Source of the DNA: Siphonobacter curvatus
GTDB lineage: Bacteria; Bacteroidota; Bacteroidia; Cytophagales; Spirosomataceae
Assembly (NCBI RefSeq): GCF_002943425.1
Contig: NZ_PTRA01000001.1
Span: 310,001-374,000, forward strand
Length of the DNA stretch: 64,000 bases
Direction of reading: 5' to 3'
Each line of letters starts with the position of its first letter. The stretch's first letter is position 1. Both the position numbers and the translations under genes were made by a program. Shown here piece by piece: positions 9,142 through 18,552 of this stretch. The notes under the pieces are model-generated. The model was given only the letters and a program-made list of their open reading frames with translations. It was not told the DNA's origin and ran no database searches.

Positions 9142-10581
9142 ATGATGGGAAAGGCCTGGCTATTGGGAGTAAGCTTGTTGCTAGCTTATCCGGTTTGGGG
9201 GCAAACGAATACAGCACCGAAGCGTTCGCTCCAGGAATGTGTCGATATTGCCTGGAAAAACAATCTGGACGTAAAACAAAGCGAGGTACAGGTTGCCGTG
9301 AACCGTAATACTTTGGATCAATCCAAGTTCTCTCGTTTACCTACGCTAAATAGTGCCATTACGCAGGGACTAAACTTGGGTCGAAATATTGACCCTTTTA
9401 CCAACAGCTACGTAACCCAAACGCTCAACTACAACAATGCTAACCTGACTTCTACTGCCATTATTTACAATGGCGGAATTGTCAATAATACCATCAAGCA
9501 AAATCAATTGAATACGCAGGCTAGCGAATTCGATGTGCAGGCTACCCGCGATCAGGTTGCTTTAAACGTCGTGCTGGCGTATCTACAGGTGCTTAACAAC
9601 GAAGATATTCTGGCTGTATCCCGTACGCAGGTAGACATTACGCAGCAACAGGTCACCCGTACCGAAAAGCTGGTCAATGCCGGAGCTTTGCCACAGGCTA
9701 ATCTGCTGGATTTGCAGGCACAGTTTGCCAACGATGAACTGTCAGTAGTAACGGCGGAGAATAACTTGGCAATTTCCAGAGTGCAACTTCTGCAACTGAT
9801 GAATGAACCAGAAATTCGGGAATTAGTGCTGGATCGAATGAGCATCAATACGCCCGATGATACGTACCAAACGCCTATTCAAGATATTTACGCCACGGCA
9901 GTGCAGACCCAGTCGGCCGTAAAAGCGGCGGATCTTCGGACTCTGAGTGCTCGTAAGGGCGTTGATATTGCTCGGGGCGGCTATTTCCCTTCGCTAGGTT
10001 TTAACTTGTCCGTCGGTAGCAACTATTCGAGTGCGGCCCGCCGTTCACTGGCTGGTACACCCACGACGGTTACCAATACAGCTTTTGTTGAGTTTCAAGG
10101 GCAGCAGGTGCCCATTACCTTTACCACCACGCAGCCCGGTTTTCTTACCCAAAATATTCCCTGGACGGAGCAGCTAACCAATAACGTTAACGGTGGCATT
10201 GGCTTAAGCCTGCGAGTTCCCATTTTCAACGCTTATCAGGTTCGGTATCGGACTTCTACCGCTAGCTTGAATGTCAAAAGTCAGGAATATCAGGCGGCTA
10301 GTGTACGTCTGCAATTGCGACAGAATATCGAACAGGCGTACGTAAACATGACCTCCGCCGCCAAACGTTACGCATCACTAACCCGGCAGGTGGAATCGCT
10401 GGAGCTGGCCTTTAAAGCCGCCGAAAGTCGATTCAATGCGGGGGCCATCAATTCAGTGGATTACAACCTGGCGAAGTCGAATTTGGACCGCTCCCGAATC
10501 AATCAGATTCAAGCCAAATACGACTATGTGCTGAGAATTAAAGTGCTGGATTACTATCAAAATAAGCCGCTATCTTTCTAA
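9142..10581 (+). CDS. TolC-family outer membrane efflux protein
   Basis: This is a 479-residue protein with a signal peptide (cleavage probably after VWG) and two OEP/TolC repeats. Long coiled-coil segments lie near residues 125-215 and 375-470. The first repeat opens with SLQECVDIAWKNNLDV, which is typical of the family. TolC-type proteins form trimeric channels through the outer membrane for efflux or type I secretion. Two adjacent ATG codons (9142 and 9145) are both possible starts. The HlyD-type adaptor follows 42 nt later, so the two are almost certainly co-transcribed. The inner-membrane pump is not next to them in this window. Confidence 0.93.
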   Translation: MMGKAWLLGVSLLLAYPVWGQTNTAPKRSLQECVDIAWKNNLDVKQSEVQVAVNRNTLDQSKFSRLPTLNSAITQGLNLGRNIDPFTNSYVTQTLNYNNANLTSTAIIYNGGIVNNTIKQNQLNTQASEFDVQATRDQVALNVVLAYLQVLNNEDILAVSRTQVDITQQQVTRTEKLVNAGALPQANLLDLQAQFANDELSVVTAENNLAISRVQLLQLMNEPEIRELVLDRMSINTPDDTYQTPIQDIYATAVQTQSAVKAADLRTLSARKGVDIARGGYFPSLGFNLSVGSNYSSAARRSLAGTPTTVTNTAFVEFQGQQVPITFTTTQPGFLTQNIPWTEQLTNNVNGGIGLSLRVPIFNAYQVRYRTSTASLNVKSQEYQAASVRLQLRQNIEQAYVNMTSAAKRYASLTRQVESLELAFKAAESRFNAGAINSVDYNLAKSNLDRSRINQIQAKYDYVLRIKVLDYYQNKPLSF

Positions 10582-10623
10582 AAGCGGAACAACATACACG
10601 TAGTATTGCCCAAGGTCCTAGTT

Positions 10624-11976
10624 ATGAAACGTTCTTCAAATCGAATTTGGTGGATTCTCGGAATAATAGTAGTTCTGCTGTTGGGGGGGCTCTTCATAGC
10701 CAAATCAGCCGGTTGGATCGGAAAAGAAAAAGCCGAAGAAGCAACCTTTAGCGTAGTGAAAGCGGCCGATATTGTCGAACGCGTCAGTGCCTCTGGTAAG
10801 GTACAGCCCGAAGTAGAAGTAAAAATTAGTCCGGACGTATCGGGTGAAATCATTGAGTTGAAGATTCACGAAGGGGATTCCGTTGTAAAAGGCCAACTAT
10901 TACTTCGTATTCGCCCGGACAACTATGAGTCGCTGGTAGCTCGGGCCAAAGCAGCGTTGAATCAGTCCAAAGCCAGTTATGAACAAACGAAGTCGGCCCT
11001 CGGTCAGGTAGACGCTCAGTTGATACGGGCTCAGGCCGATTACAACCGGAACAAAAAACTCTACGCGGATAAAGTCATTTCGGATGCCGATTTCGAAACG
11101 GTTGAAGCCAACTACAAGGTAGCCCGGCAAAATGTAGAATCAGCCCAAGCCAACATTGAAGCTGCCCGATTCGCCGTCGAAAGTGCCGATGCCGGCTTAC
11201 GCGATGCCAATGAAACCTTACGCAAAACCACTATTTACGCTCCCTCCAACGGAATTATTTCCAAGCTGGACGTTGAGCTAGGCGAACGCGTTGTAGGAAC
11301 TTCGCAAATGGCCGGTACGGAAATGCTACGGATTGCGAATCTGAACAATATGGAAGTACGGGTCAATGTCAATGAAAACGACATTGTTCGGGTAAACGTA
11401 GGCGATTCGGTAATTATTGACGTGGATGCGTATTCCTATTCCGGTCGAAAATTCAAAGGCCTGGTTACTTCTATTGCGAATACGGCCAATGGCAGTGGAA
11501 GCTCGTTATCGGCAGCAGCTACCTCTACGGATGCAGTAACGGAATTTGAAGTGAAAATCAGAATTTTACCGGAATCCTATCTGGATCTGGTGGATCGAAA
11601 AAATAAACGTAGCTTCCCTTTTCGTCCGGGTATGACGGCTTCCGTCGAGGTCGTTACGGATCGCAAAAACGGAGTACTCAGTGTACCCATTGCCGCAGTC
11701 ACTACGCGTAGTGAAGAAAAAGAAACGGCAGCGACGGATCCTCAATCGCAAAAAAACCGGTCCGAAGCTCGTCCGCAGGAAGTAGTCTTTATTCACAAAA
11801 ACGGCGTAGTGCAGATGCGTCCGGTGAAAACGGGTATTAGCGATTTTGAAAATATTGAAATTCTTTCGGGCCTAAAAGCCGGAGAAGAAGTTGTATCCGG
11901 GCCCTTTACCCTCGTTTCCAAAACGCTTAAAGCCGGGGATAAGGTGATGAAGAAAGTGGAAAAAGAAAAGAAATAG
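10624..11976 (+). CDS. HlyD/RND-type periplasmic adaptor protein
   Basis: This 450-residue membrane-fusion protein has one N-terminal membrane helix (about residues 8-25) and a barrel-sandwich/lipoyl region around 45-100 and 205-240. A long alpha-helical hairpin (about 95-200) lies between them, and beta-barrel and membrane-proximal domains follow. It bridges an inner-membrane pump and a TolC channel, and resembles MacA-type adaptors. I chose the ATG at 10624 (MKRSSNRIWW) over an in-frame TTG at 10606 because it places the helix correctly. The inner-membrane ATPase/permease is not adjacent, so transport specificity is open. Confidence 0.92.
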   Translation: MKRSSNRIWWILGIIVVLLLGGLFIAKSAGWIGKEKAEEATFSVVKAADIVERVSASGKVQPEVEVKISPDVSGEIIELKIHEGDSVVKGQLLLRIRPDNYESLVARAKAALNQSKASYEQTKSALGQVDAQLIRAQADYNRNKKLYADKVISDADFETVEANYKVARQNVESAQANIEAARFAVESADAGLRDANETLRKTTIYAPSNGIISKLDVELGERVVGTSQMAGTEMLRIANLNNMEVRVNVNENDIVRVNVGDSVIIDVDAYSYSGRKFKGLVTSIANTANGSGSSLSAAATSTDAVTEFEVKIRILPESYLDLVDRKNKRSFPFRPGMTASVEVVTDRKNGVLSVPIAAVTTRSEEKETAATDPQSQKNRSEARPQEVVFIHKNGVVQMRPVKTGISDFENIEILSGLKAGEEVVSGPFTLVSKTLKAGDKVMKKVEKEKK

Positions 11977-11992
11977 TTTGTTGGTGACTAAC

Positions 11993-12023
11993 AAAATCCC
12001 CGCCGCCTGGATGGGGATTTTTT
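11993..12023 (+). terminator. Rho-independent terminator after the TolC/HlyD pair
   Basis: A perfect 9-bp stem (11993-12001 with 12013-12021) is followed by T residues to 12023. It lies 17 nt after the adaptor stop codon. The remaining 180 bp up to the recF stop show no further feature. Confidence 0.85.
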
Positions 12024-12206
12024 GTTTAGAGAGCAGGCATAGTCTGCCATTCTTGAATTCGTAATAAATGCCGTGGATGCAATAATCCATTAGGTGAGAG
12101 GAGAAAATTTCTTCTCCAGGTGCATACGTACCAGTTTAATCAGAATACTTCCCAGGAGATACGTTATCCGTAACATCCGCTAGGGCTATTTAAGGGTAAA
12201 AGATAC

Positions 12207-13340
12207 CTATCCATCCGTTCGAATCAGGTTCGCTAGAATTCCTCCTTCTGTGAGTAACGTTTCGGTTCGCTCGGGGCGGGCATCCGTAAGAAAAACTTGC
12301 CCGAAGGTTCCATCTTTCATCATTCCCATCAGTTTGGTGATTCGGCGGTCATCGAGTTTATCGAAAATATCGTCGAGTAACAGAATGGGTTGCCAACCTT
12401 TTTCCTGCGTCAATAAATGAAATTGAGCCAGTTTCAAAGCTACCACAAAGGATTTCTGCTGTCCCTGCGAGCCGAATTTTTTAAGTGGATACGCGTCGAT
12501 TTCAAACGCGTAATCGTCCCGGTGGACGCCCAAAGTTGTACGCTGGGCGGCTACATCGCGGTGCCGATTCAGCCAGAATTGTTGTCGAAAATGTTCGGGA
12601 TCCACTTCCGACTCATAGCGGATTTCGACGGCCTCCCGACTTTCGCTCAACTCTGCGTAATGCTCCTGGAAAACGGGTAAAAATTCAGCTAAGAAGGCTT
12701 GCCGGTGTTCGTGTAGCCGCAAGGCCAGATCGACCAGTGGCTGCGAATACGCTTCCAGCAAATCTTCATCGGTGTAATGGCGTTCGTGGAATTGCTTCAG
12801 AAGTACATTCCGTTGTTCCAGAATCCGGTTGTACTGGAGCAAATCGCTCAGGTAATCGGGGCGTTGCTGGGAAAGTACCCCGTCAAAAAATTTCCGGCGT
12901 TCTTCCGAACCCTCCCGAACCAGATCCGTATCATCGGGGGCAATCAAGACTACGGGAAATTTTCCAATATGATCGGCCAGTCGTTCGTACGGTTTCTTAT
13001 CGTGCAGTACGGCCTTCCGCTGACCCCGGGGAAGGGAAATGGTAATCTGCTGCGTGCGTACTGAGGTAGCGACTGGAGCCGCTTCATCGGCCGTGGATTC
13101 CGAGGGGGTAATAGAAAAATTTCCGTCAATCACCATGTAATCAGCCCCGTGCTGAATGGACAAAGCGTCCTGAGTAGTCAGTGCACTTTTAGTCAGGGAT
13201 AAAAAATAAATGGCGTCGAGCAGATTGGTTTTTCCGCTACCATTCTCGCCTACAATGGCATTTACCCGCTCAGAAAATTGAAAGCTTCCCGATTCGTAGG
13301 ATTTATAATGCGTTAAATGAAGGCGTTCGAGAAAAAGCAT
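12207..13340 (-). CDS. recF: DNA replication/repair protein RecF
   Basis: RecF is an ABC/SMC-like ATPase that helps load RecA at single-strand gaps, together with RecO and RecR. The 377-residue product has Walker A GENGSGKT at residues 31-38, a signature-like segment (KKFGSQGQQKSFV) in the C-terminal third, and Walker B ILLLDDIFDKLD close behind. The ATG at 13340 (MLFLERLHLTHYKS) is the family start. A longer frame reaching 13478 would overlap the divergent pdhA gene and is not RecF-like. The gene is not next to dnaA or dnaN here. Confidence 0.95.
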   Translation of the reverse strand: MLFLERLHLTHYKSYESGSFQFSERVNAIVGENGSGKTNLLDAIYFLSLTKSALTTQDALSIQHGADYMVIDGNFSITPSESTADEAAPVATSVRTQQITISLPRGQRKAVLHDKKPYERLADHIGKFPVVLIAPDDTDLVREGSEERRKFFDGVLSQQRPDYLSDLLQYNRILEQRNVLLKQFHERHYTDEDLLEAYSQPLVDLALRLHEHRQAFLAEFLPVFQEHYAELSESREAVEIRYESEVDPEHFRQQFWLNRHRDVAAQRTTLGVHRDDYAFEIDAYPLKKFGSQGQQKSFVVALKLAQFHLLTQEKGWQPILLLDDIFDKLDDRRITKLMGMMKDGTFGQVFLTDARPERTETLLTEGGILANLIRTDG

Positions 13341-13471
13341 CTTTGTGTTTTGACGATTGCAGGCTAATTTCGCCGAAAGTTTTGTACCAAGGTTTTCCAG
13401 ATTCGTGCCTTCGGCCGGAGAAAAGGTCGGAAAATCGGACATTATTTCCATTCTTCTTAATCCCGCGTTCA

Positions 13472-14488
13472 ATGGCAAAAAAAGAAAAAGCCGAAGCGAA
13501 GGTAAAATACCCGAAAGAAACCTACCTCTATTGGTTTGAAAATATGCTGCTTCAGCGGCGTTTTGAAGAAAAAGCCGGGCAGCTCTACGGACAACAAAAA
13601 ATCCGGGGTTTCTGCCACTTGTACATTGGTCAGGAAGCCTGCTCGTCGGGTTGCGTTACGGCCCTGACGAAAGATGACAAGTGGATCACTGCGTACCGTG
13701 ACCACGGGTTTCCCCTGGCCCTGGGTACCAGCCCGAATGCAATCATGGCCGAATTGTTCGGCAAAGCTACGGGTACGACCAAAGGAAAAGGCGGATCGAT
13801 GCACATTTTCGACAAAGAAGTAAACTTCGTCGGAGGTCATGGGATCGTCGGTGCTCAGATCCCGCTGGGAGCTGGTATTGCCTTTGCTGAGAAGTATCTC
13901 AAAACAAAAAATTTGTGTATCTGTTTCTTTGGCGACGGTGCCGTTCGTCAGGGAGCTTTGCACGAAGCTTTTAACATGGCTATGACCTGGAAACTGCCCG
14001 TCATTTTCGTGGTAGAAAACAATGGTTACGCCATGGGAACGTCTGTCGCACGGACGTCTAACGTAACGGATTTGTACACCATCGGCGAGGCCTACGATAT
14101 GCCTTCGGAGCCCGTAGATGGGATGAGCGTAGAAGCCGTACACGAAGCCGTAAGCCGGGCTGCCGAGCGGGCTCGTAACGGCGAGGGTCCTACCTTCCTC
14201 GAATTCAAAACGTACCGCTACCGGGGTCACTCGATGTCCGATCCTCAGAAGTACCGGACGAAAGATGAGGTAGAAGAATACAAACGCCGTGACCCGATTG
14301 AATGGGTACGGGCGACCATCCTCGAAAACGAGCTGGCTACGGAAGAAGAGCTGGCCGCTATCGAAGATAAGATCAAAGAGCAGGTGGCAGAATCGGTGAA
14401 ATTTGCCGAAGAATCACCCTGGCCAGATCCGAGCGAAGCGTACAAAGACGTATACGTTCAGGAAGATTATCCGTTTATTCAGGAGTAA
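13472..14488 (+). CDS. pdhA: Pyruvate dehydrogenase E1 component, alpha subunit
   Basis: PdhA forms the thiamine-diphosphate-binding half of the E1 heterotetramer that decarboxylates pyruvate to feed acetyl-CoA synthesis. The 338-residue product shows the TPP motif, starting at FFGDGAVRQG and ending at ENNGYAMGT. A phosphorylation-loop-like YRYRGHSMSDP segment lies near residue 250. I chose the ATG at 13472 (MAKKEKAEAK), which gives the family length; a longer in-frame start at 13343 is unlikely. The E1 beta and E2 genes are not adjacent. The start is 131 nt from that of divergent recF. Confidence 0.94.
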   Translation: MAKKEKAEAKVKYPKETYLYWFENMLLQRRFEEKAGQLYGQQKIRGFCHLYIGQEACSSGCVTALTKDDKWITAYRDHGFPLALGTSPNAIMAELFGKATGTTKGKGGSMHIFDKEVNFVGGHGIVGAQIPLGAGIAFAEKYLKTKNLCICFFGDGAVRQGALHEAFNMAMTWKLPVIFVVENNGYAMGTSVARTSNVTDLYTIGEAYDMPSEPVDGMSVEAVHEAVSRAAERARNGEGPTFLEFKTYRYRGHSMSDPQKYRTKDEVEEYKRRDPIEWVRATILENELATEEELAAIEDKIKEQVAESVKFAEESPWPDPSEAYKDVYVQEDYPFIQE

Positions 14489-14544
14489 TAGCGTTATTGG
14501 TTGTTTGTTGCTAGAAATTTCCTGCGACATCAAGCCAACGAAGG

Positions 14545-14598
14545 AAAAGCAATACGGGTGAAAGGCATCAATCGATGCCCTTCACCCGTATTGCTTTT
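14545..14598 (+). terminator. Very long hairpin terminator after pdhA
   Basis: The stem is 25 bp with a single mismatch (14545-14569 with 14574-14598) and a 4-nt loop; the descending arm ends in T residues. It lies 56 nt past the pdhA stop codon and has A-tract/T-tract symmetry, so it could act on both strands. Confidence 0.85.
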
Positions 14599-14599
14599 T

Positions 14600-14819
14600 G
14601 AGGGATATAGAAATGTGTTTTGTGATTGCCTAATACTTCAAACGAGTACTAGGCATTCCATACGACGTATTCGCCGCATGGCATACGGTGCTAATGAGGT
14701 TGAACTCCTTCGCAGTTAGAGGAGCGTTTAGGAGTATTCTCAAGCCTTTCAATGTATTCTTTCCAGAAAGACCACCTCATTACCCTTTAACAACCAATAA
14801 CTAACAACCAAATTTAAAC
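14600..14819. other. Intergenic stretch between pdhA terminator and glpK
   Basis: I see no recognisable gene, RNA or repeat in these 220 bases. No terminator hairpin was found for glpK, which ends here from the other strand. Confidence 0.4.
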
Positions 14820-16310
14820 TTACTCTTCCCAGCCAAACGACCGCCGCACGGCCTTTCGCCAGCTTCGGTACATAGCGTTGCGTTTGGCTCGGGGCATTTG
14901 CGGTTTCCAGGTTTTTTCGATGCCCCAGTTCTGGCGTAAGTCATCAAGGTCTTTCCAGTAGCCCACGGCTAGTCCGGCGGCGTAGGCGGCTCCCAGAGCG
15001 GTGGTTTCAATCATGGTCGGACGTACTACGGGAACATTCAGTAAATCCGACTGAAACTGCATGAGGAGTTCATTAACCGTCATACCGCCATCGACGCGTA
15101 ATTCCGAGAGCCGTACCCCCGCATCTTTTTCCATGGCTTCCAGAATTTCCAGCGTTTGAAAGGCGGTGGCTTCCAGAGCGGCCCGCCCCAGGTGACCTTT
15201 GGTGACGAAACGGGTCAAGCCAGCTACGACGCCCCGGGCATCGCTTCGCCAGTAGGGAGCATACAGCCCCGAAAAAGCCGGTACGAAATAACAGCCACCG
15301 TTGTCTTCCACGGTGCGGGCCAGCGTTTCGATATCTGAGCTTTTTTCGATGAGGCCCAGGTTGTCCCGTAACCACTGTACCAAAGCCCCGGCAATGGCCA
15401 CGGAGCCTTCCAGAGCGTACTGAACCGGTTGATTGCCCAACTGATACGCTACGGTCGTCACGAGGCCGTGAGTGGACTGGGTTAGCGAGTCGCCGGTGTT
15501 GAGCAACATAAAACAGCCCGTGCCGTACGTATTCTTTGCTTCGCCCGGACGAAAACAAGTTTGCCCCACCAGGGCCGCCTGTTGATCGCCCAGAATGCCC
15601 GCGAGCGGTACGCCTTCAAGTACGCCTTTGGCCGTTGCATAGACTTCTGAAGAGGAACGGATTTTGGGCAGGATACTGCGGGGAATGCCAAACGTTTCCA
15701 ATAAGCCCTCATCCCATTGTAAGGTACGTAAATCCATGAGCTGCGTTCGGCTGGCGTTGGTGACGTCAGTCAGGTGCAGGCCCCCTTTCATACCGCCCGT
15801 CAGGTGCCAAAGCAGGTACGTATCCATCGTTCCAAACAGTACTTCCCCTTTCAATGCATCCTTCTCCAGCGTAGCGACGTTTTTCAATAGCCACTTGATT
15901 TTCAAACTGCTGAAGTACGTAGCCAGCGGCAGCCCCGTTTGTTCACGAAAGCGGTCCGGACCTGCTTCAGCGGACAATTCCGTTACTAAAGCACTCGTTC
16001 GCGTATCCTGCCAGACCAACGCATTGTAATACGGTTTGCCGGTATAGCGATTCCACATTACGGTAGTTTCCCGCTGGTTGGTAATACCCACCGCAACGAG
16101 GTCCTTGGGCGTCAGGTTGGCCTGTTTCAACGCCTTTTGAATGACTTCTTTGGTATTACACCAAATTTCGTCGGGATTGTGTTCTACCCAGCCGGGTTGC
16201 GGGTACAATTGGGCATGCTCTTTCTGAGCCAGTGAAATAATCTGCCCTTGTTTATCAAAAATAATAAATCGGGTACTCGTCGTACCCTGATCAATCGATC
16301 CAATGTACAT
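14820..16310 (-). CDS. glpK: Glycerol kinase
   Basis: GlpK phosphorylates glycerol to sn-glycerol 3-phosphate with ATP, trapping it in the cytoplasm. The 496-residue product has the FGGY-kinase fold. The N-terminal phosphate-binding motif [10 protein letters not shown] is at residues 4-13, TNQRETT and WQDTRT follow, the adenine-side [13 protein letters not shown] lies mid-protein, and [11 protein letters not shown] is in the C-terminal half. It lies 34 nt downstream of glpF on the same strand and forms an uptake-and-trap operon with it. No glycerol-3-phosphate dehydrogenase is present in the window. Confidence 0.97.
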   Translation of the reverse strand: MYIGSIDQGTTSTRFIIFDKQGQIISLAQKEHAQLYPQPGWVEHNPDEIWCNTKEVIQKALKQANLTPKDLVAVGITNQRETTVMWNRYTGKPYYNALVWQDTRTSALVTELSAEAGPDRFREQTGLPLATYFSSLKIKWLLKNVATLEKDALKGEVLFGTMDTYLLWHLTGGMKGGLHLTDVTNASRTQLMDLRTLQWDEGLLETFGIPRSILPKIRSSSEVYATAKGVLEGVPLAGILGDQQAALVGQTCFRPGEAKNTYGTGCFMLLNTGDSLTQSTHGLVTTVAYQLGNQPVQYALEGSVAIAGALVQWLRDNLGLIEKSSDIETLARTVEDNGGCYFVPAFSGLYAPYWRSDARGVVAGLTRFVTKGHLGRAALEATAFQTLEILEAMEKDAGVRLSELRVDGGMTVNELLMQFQSDLLNVPVVRPTMIETTALGAAYAAGLAVGYWKDLDDLRQNWGIEKTWKPQMPRAKRNAMYRSWRKAVRRSFGWEE

Positions 16311-16344
16311 GTCGTCGATGGTTTTGATTGAAGCAGTCAGGGAA

Positions 16345-17055
16345 CTAGTGAAAAGCCATGAATAACAGGCTACCCGCTACACCCCCGAGTAAGGAAGCCA
16401 CCACGGGAATCCAGGCGTAGTCCCAGTCGGAAGGGCCTTTGTCGGGAATGGGTAGTAAGGCATGAGCGATTCGCGGGGCCAGGTCACGGGCCGGACTCAT
16501 GGCGTAACCGGTCGTACCACCCAGCGATAAGCCAATACTCCAGACCAGTAAGCCTACCAGATAAGGACCCAGACCAATGGCCAATTCACCCGCCCCGGAA
16601 ATTGAACTTACGCCGAGAATGAGTACAGCAGTGGCAATAAATTCAGAGATAAAATTACCAGTTCGGTTACGCACCGCGGGTCCCGTAGCAAATACGGCCA
16701 GCTTCGTGCTGGGTTCGGTCGTTACGGCCCAGTGGGGGAGGTATTGTAACCAGACGAGTACGGCTCCCAGAAAGGCCCCGATCATCTGAGCGAGCCAGTA
16801 GGGCAGAAGCGTGGAGTAATCCTGATTAGAGACGGCAAAGGCGAGTGTGACGGCCGGATTAAGGTGAGCATCCGAACTACCGAAGGCTTTGGCTACGAAG
16901 ATCCCCAACATGACAGCAAAGCCCCAGCCGGCGGTAATCACAATCCAGCCGCTGTTTTCACCTTTGGAATTCTTTAGCAATACATTGGCTACGACGCCAT
17001 CGCCCAGTAGAATTAAGACGAGCGTACCCATGAGTTCACCCCAGAATGCTTGCAT
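16345..17055 (-). CDS. glpF: Aquaglyceroporin / glycerol uptake facilitator (MIP family)
   Basis: This is a 236-residue channel with six transmembrane helices and two half-helix loops, the MIP fold. The first selectivity loop has the standard NPA motif at residues 66-68 ([11 protein letters not shown]). The second reads SPA at 187-189 ([12 protein letters not shown]), with Ser replacing the usual Asn. The Arg of the aromatic/arginine filter (R190) and Asp 191 after it are kept, the latter as in glycerol-conducting members. Its position directly before glpK supports a glycerol-uptake role by facilitated diffusion across the inner membrane. Confidence 0.92.
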   Translation of the reverse strand: MQAFWGELMGTLVLILLGDGVVANVLLKNSKGENSGWIVITAGWGFAVMLGIFVAKAFGSSDAHLNPAVTLAFAVSNQDYSTLLPYWLAQMIGAFLGAVLVWLQYLPHWAVTTEPSTKLAVFATGPAVRNRTGNFISEFIATAVLILGVSSISGAGELAIGLGPYLVGLLVWSIGLSLGGTTGYAMSPARDLAPRIAHALLPIPDKGPSDWDYAWIPVVASLLGGVAGSLLFMAFH

Positions 17056-17152
17056 AAATGGTTAGAGGAGTAGAAATGACTTTTTGTACAAAGAAAAGAA
17101 TGAAAAGGATTTAGTCAAGCATAAGCTAAAAGTACAGCCCTTTGAAAAAGAA

Positions 17153-17190
17153 AAAACGCAGGAATCCGAGCAATAGGATTCCTGCGTTTT
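17153..17190 (-). terminator. Rho-independent terminator after the DUF748 gene
   Basis: A perfect 15-bp stem (17153-17167 with 17176-17190) and an 8-nt loop are followed on the minus strand by a T-rich tract. It starts 15 nt past the stop codon of the gene at 17205-18377. Confidence 0.9.
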
Positions 17191-17204
17191 GGGGTGCATT
17201 GACC

Positions 17205-18377
17205 TTAGTCCTTTTTCTTCTTGTCGTTCTTAGAATCTTTGTCATCCTTGCCGCCGAAGATTCTTTCCAGTAAACCCTTCTTCTCTTCCTTCTTTTCACC
17301 CACGCTTCCCAAATTAATTTCGTAATCAATGGAGGGCTGGATTGCCTGAATGAAAGCATTTTGGAGAATAGTACCAATCATAAACCAGACGTTCGTATCC
17401 GGCTCTTTTATGTCCCCCTCGAAAGGAATTTTAGTAGCTAACTGGTTCTTCGGTTGATTTTTAAAGGCAAAAGCCACCGTACCAACGACTCCTTCCCAGA
17501 TTTTTTGCAGAAAATTATCTTTACGATCCTCCGGCCCGAGCACTTTCAGATTTTTGATCAAAGGCTTTACGTAGCCATTAAAACGCCCTTCCTTAGCTGC
17601 CGCTTCGGCGTAGAGGCCAAACGTACCTCGATTGACATCAATCTTGGCATATGCTTTAAAGAAATCATTAAGTTTCACCAGATTGGTCCCTTTGACCTCG
17701 GCGTTTACGTCGAACGTAGGCTTTCGAGCCAGCAGGTTTAGGCGGCCATTGATATTCATCTCGCCTTCGTAGACATTGGCACGAGCCGTAACCGTAGAGG
17801 GTAATACGCTAGTCGAGTCGTAACTGTTTCGCAGGTTGAGGGCTAGCAGATGAGCGTTGGTCAGGGCAATATCCACCCGGGGTTTGGAGTGTTCATCCAC
17901 GTATTCAATGCGGCCATCGTTGATTTCGACCCGGTTGACATCCAAGGGCATGAAATCATTCAACAGATCCCGAAAATCACTCGAATCTTTCTTCACCTGA
18001 TTAGGCTCTACCTTGTCCTTGGTAAAGCGGAGCAGGGGTGATTCAAACACCAGCTCCCCCACAATAGAGCCTTTGAACAGGGCTTTCCATTCTACGGAAA
18101 GGTCAATAAGTTTGGCTCCGAAAAACGGTGTTTGCCGCTGGGTCGTGGAGTCGTACTTGTTCAGATATACGCTGTCAATTTTATAGGCACCTCGCAACAA
18201 AGCAATATCAATATCCTTGATGTGGCCGCGGTATCCGTTCATGGTAGACAGCGTTTTGTTGGCGTAATGCAGCACCACGTACGGGAGAGCGATCCGGGCG
18301 ATGATCAGCAAAGCCAGGATACTCATCACAATGATGAGCGTTTTCTTTTTACGGGTAGTTTTCTTAGGAAGATCCAT
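17205..18377 (-). CDS. DUF748/AsmA-like membrane-anchored protein
   Basis: This protein of about 390 residues has one N-terminal membrane helix (about residues 16-35) after a Lys-rich stretch. A beta-strand-rich periplasmic domain follows with DUF748-type features: the segments VNRVEINDGRIEYVD and FGLYAEAAAKEGRFNGYVKP. The tail is very Lys/Asp-rich. DUF748 proteins are related to the AsmA superfamily, bridge-like lipid-transfer proteins between inner and outer membranes. The lipid-transfer role is an inference from the family. I chose the ATG at 18377 (MDLPKKTTRKK); an upstream ATG at 18401 is also in frame. Confidence 0.75.
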   Translation of the reverse strand: MDLPKKTTRKKKTLIIVMSILALLIIARIALPYVVLHYANKTLSTMNGYRGHIKDIDIALLRGAYKIDSVYLNKYDSTTQRQTPFFGAKLIDLSVEWKALFKGSIVGELVFESPLLRFTKDKVEPNQVKKDSSDFRDLLNDFMPLDVNRVEINDGRIEYVDEHSKPRVDIALTNAHLLALNLRNSYDSTSVLPSTVTARANVYEGEMNINGRLNLLARKPTFDVNAEVKGTNLVKLNDFFKAYAKIDVNRGTFGLYAEAAAKEGRFNGYVKPLIKNLKVLGPEDRKDNFLQKIWEGVVGTVAFAFKNQPKNQLATKIPFEGDIKEPDTNVWFMIGTILQNAFIQAIQPSIDYEINLGSVGEKKEEKKGLLERIFGGKDDKDSKNDKKKKD

Positions 18378-18520
18378 ATCCGGCGACTTAGTACAACGCA
18401 ACCTCTTTCCGAAAAATCAGTGCCACTATACGTTTAGCCGTAGGGAGCGTTCGGCGGGGTATGTTTGAATTACGCAAGTATTCGTTTGGCTGACGTAAGC
18501 TTCAAACCAAGCTTAGCGTC

Positions 18521-18528
18521 TACTTTTG
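18521..18528 (+). promoter_or_regulatory. Candidate -7 box for the SDR gene
   Basis: TACTTTTG matches TAnnTTTG exactly and lies 24 nt before the start codon at 18553. No convincing -33 element was found at 17-23 nt. Confidence 0.5.
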
Positions 18529-18552
18529 CTTTATAAAAATTAGATTACTCGT

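Noticed and set aside
13343-13471. N-terminal extension of PdhA and the opposing extension of RecF
   Set aside because: Both extensions would make the divergent genes overlap. The shorter starts (13472 and 13340) give the family N-termini.
14545-14598. Long hairpin after pdhA as a mobile MITE-like repeat
   Set aside because: It occurs once in the window, lies directly after a stop codon and ends in a T run, so a terminator explains it.
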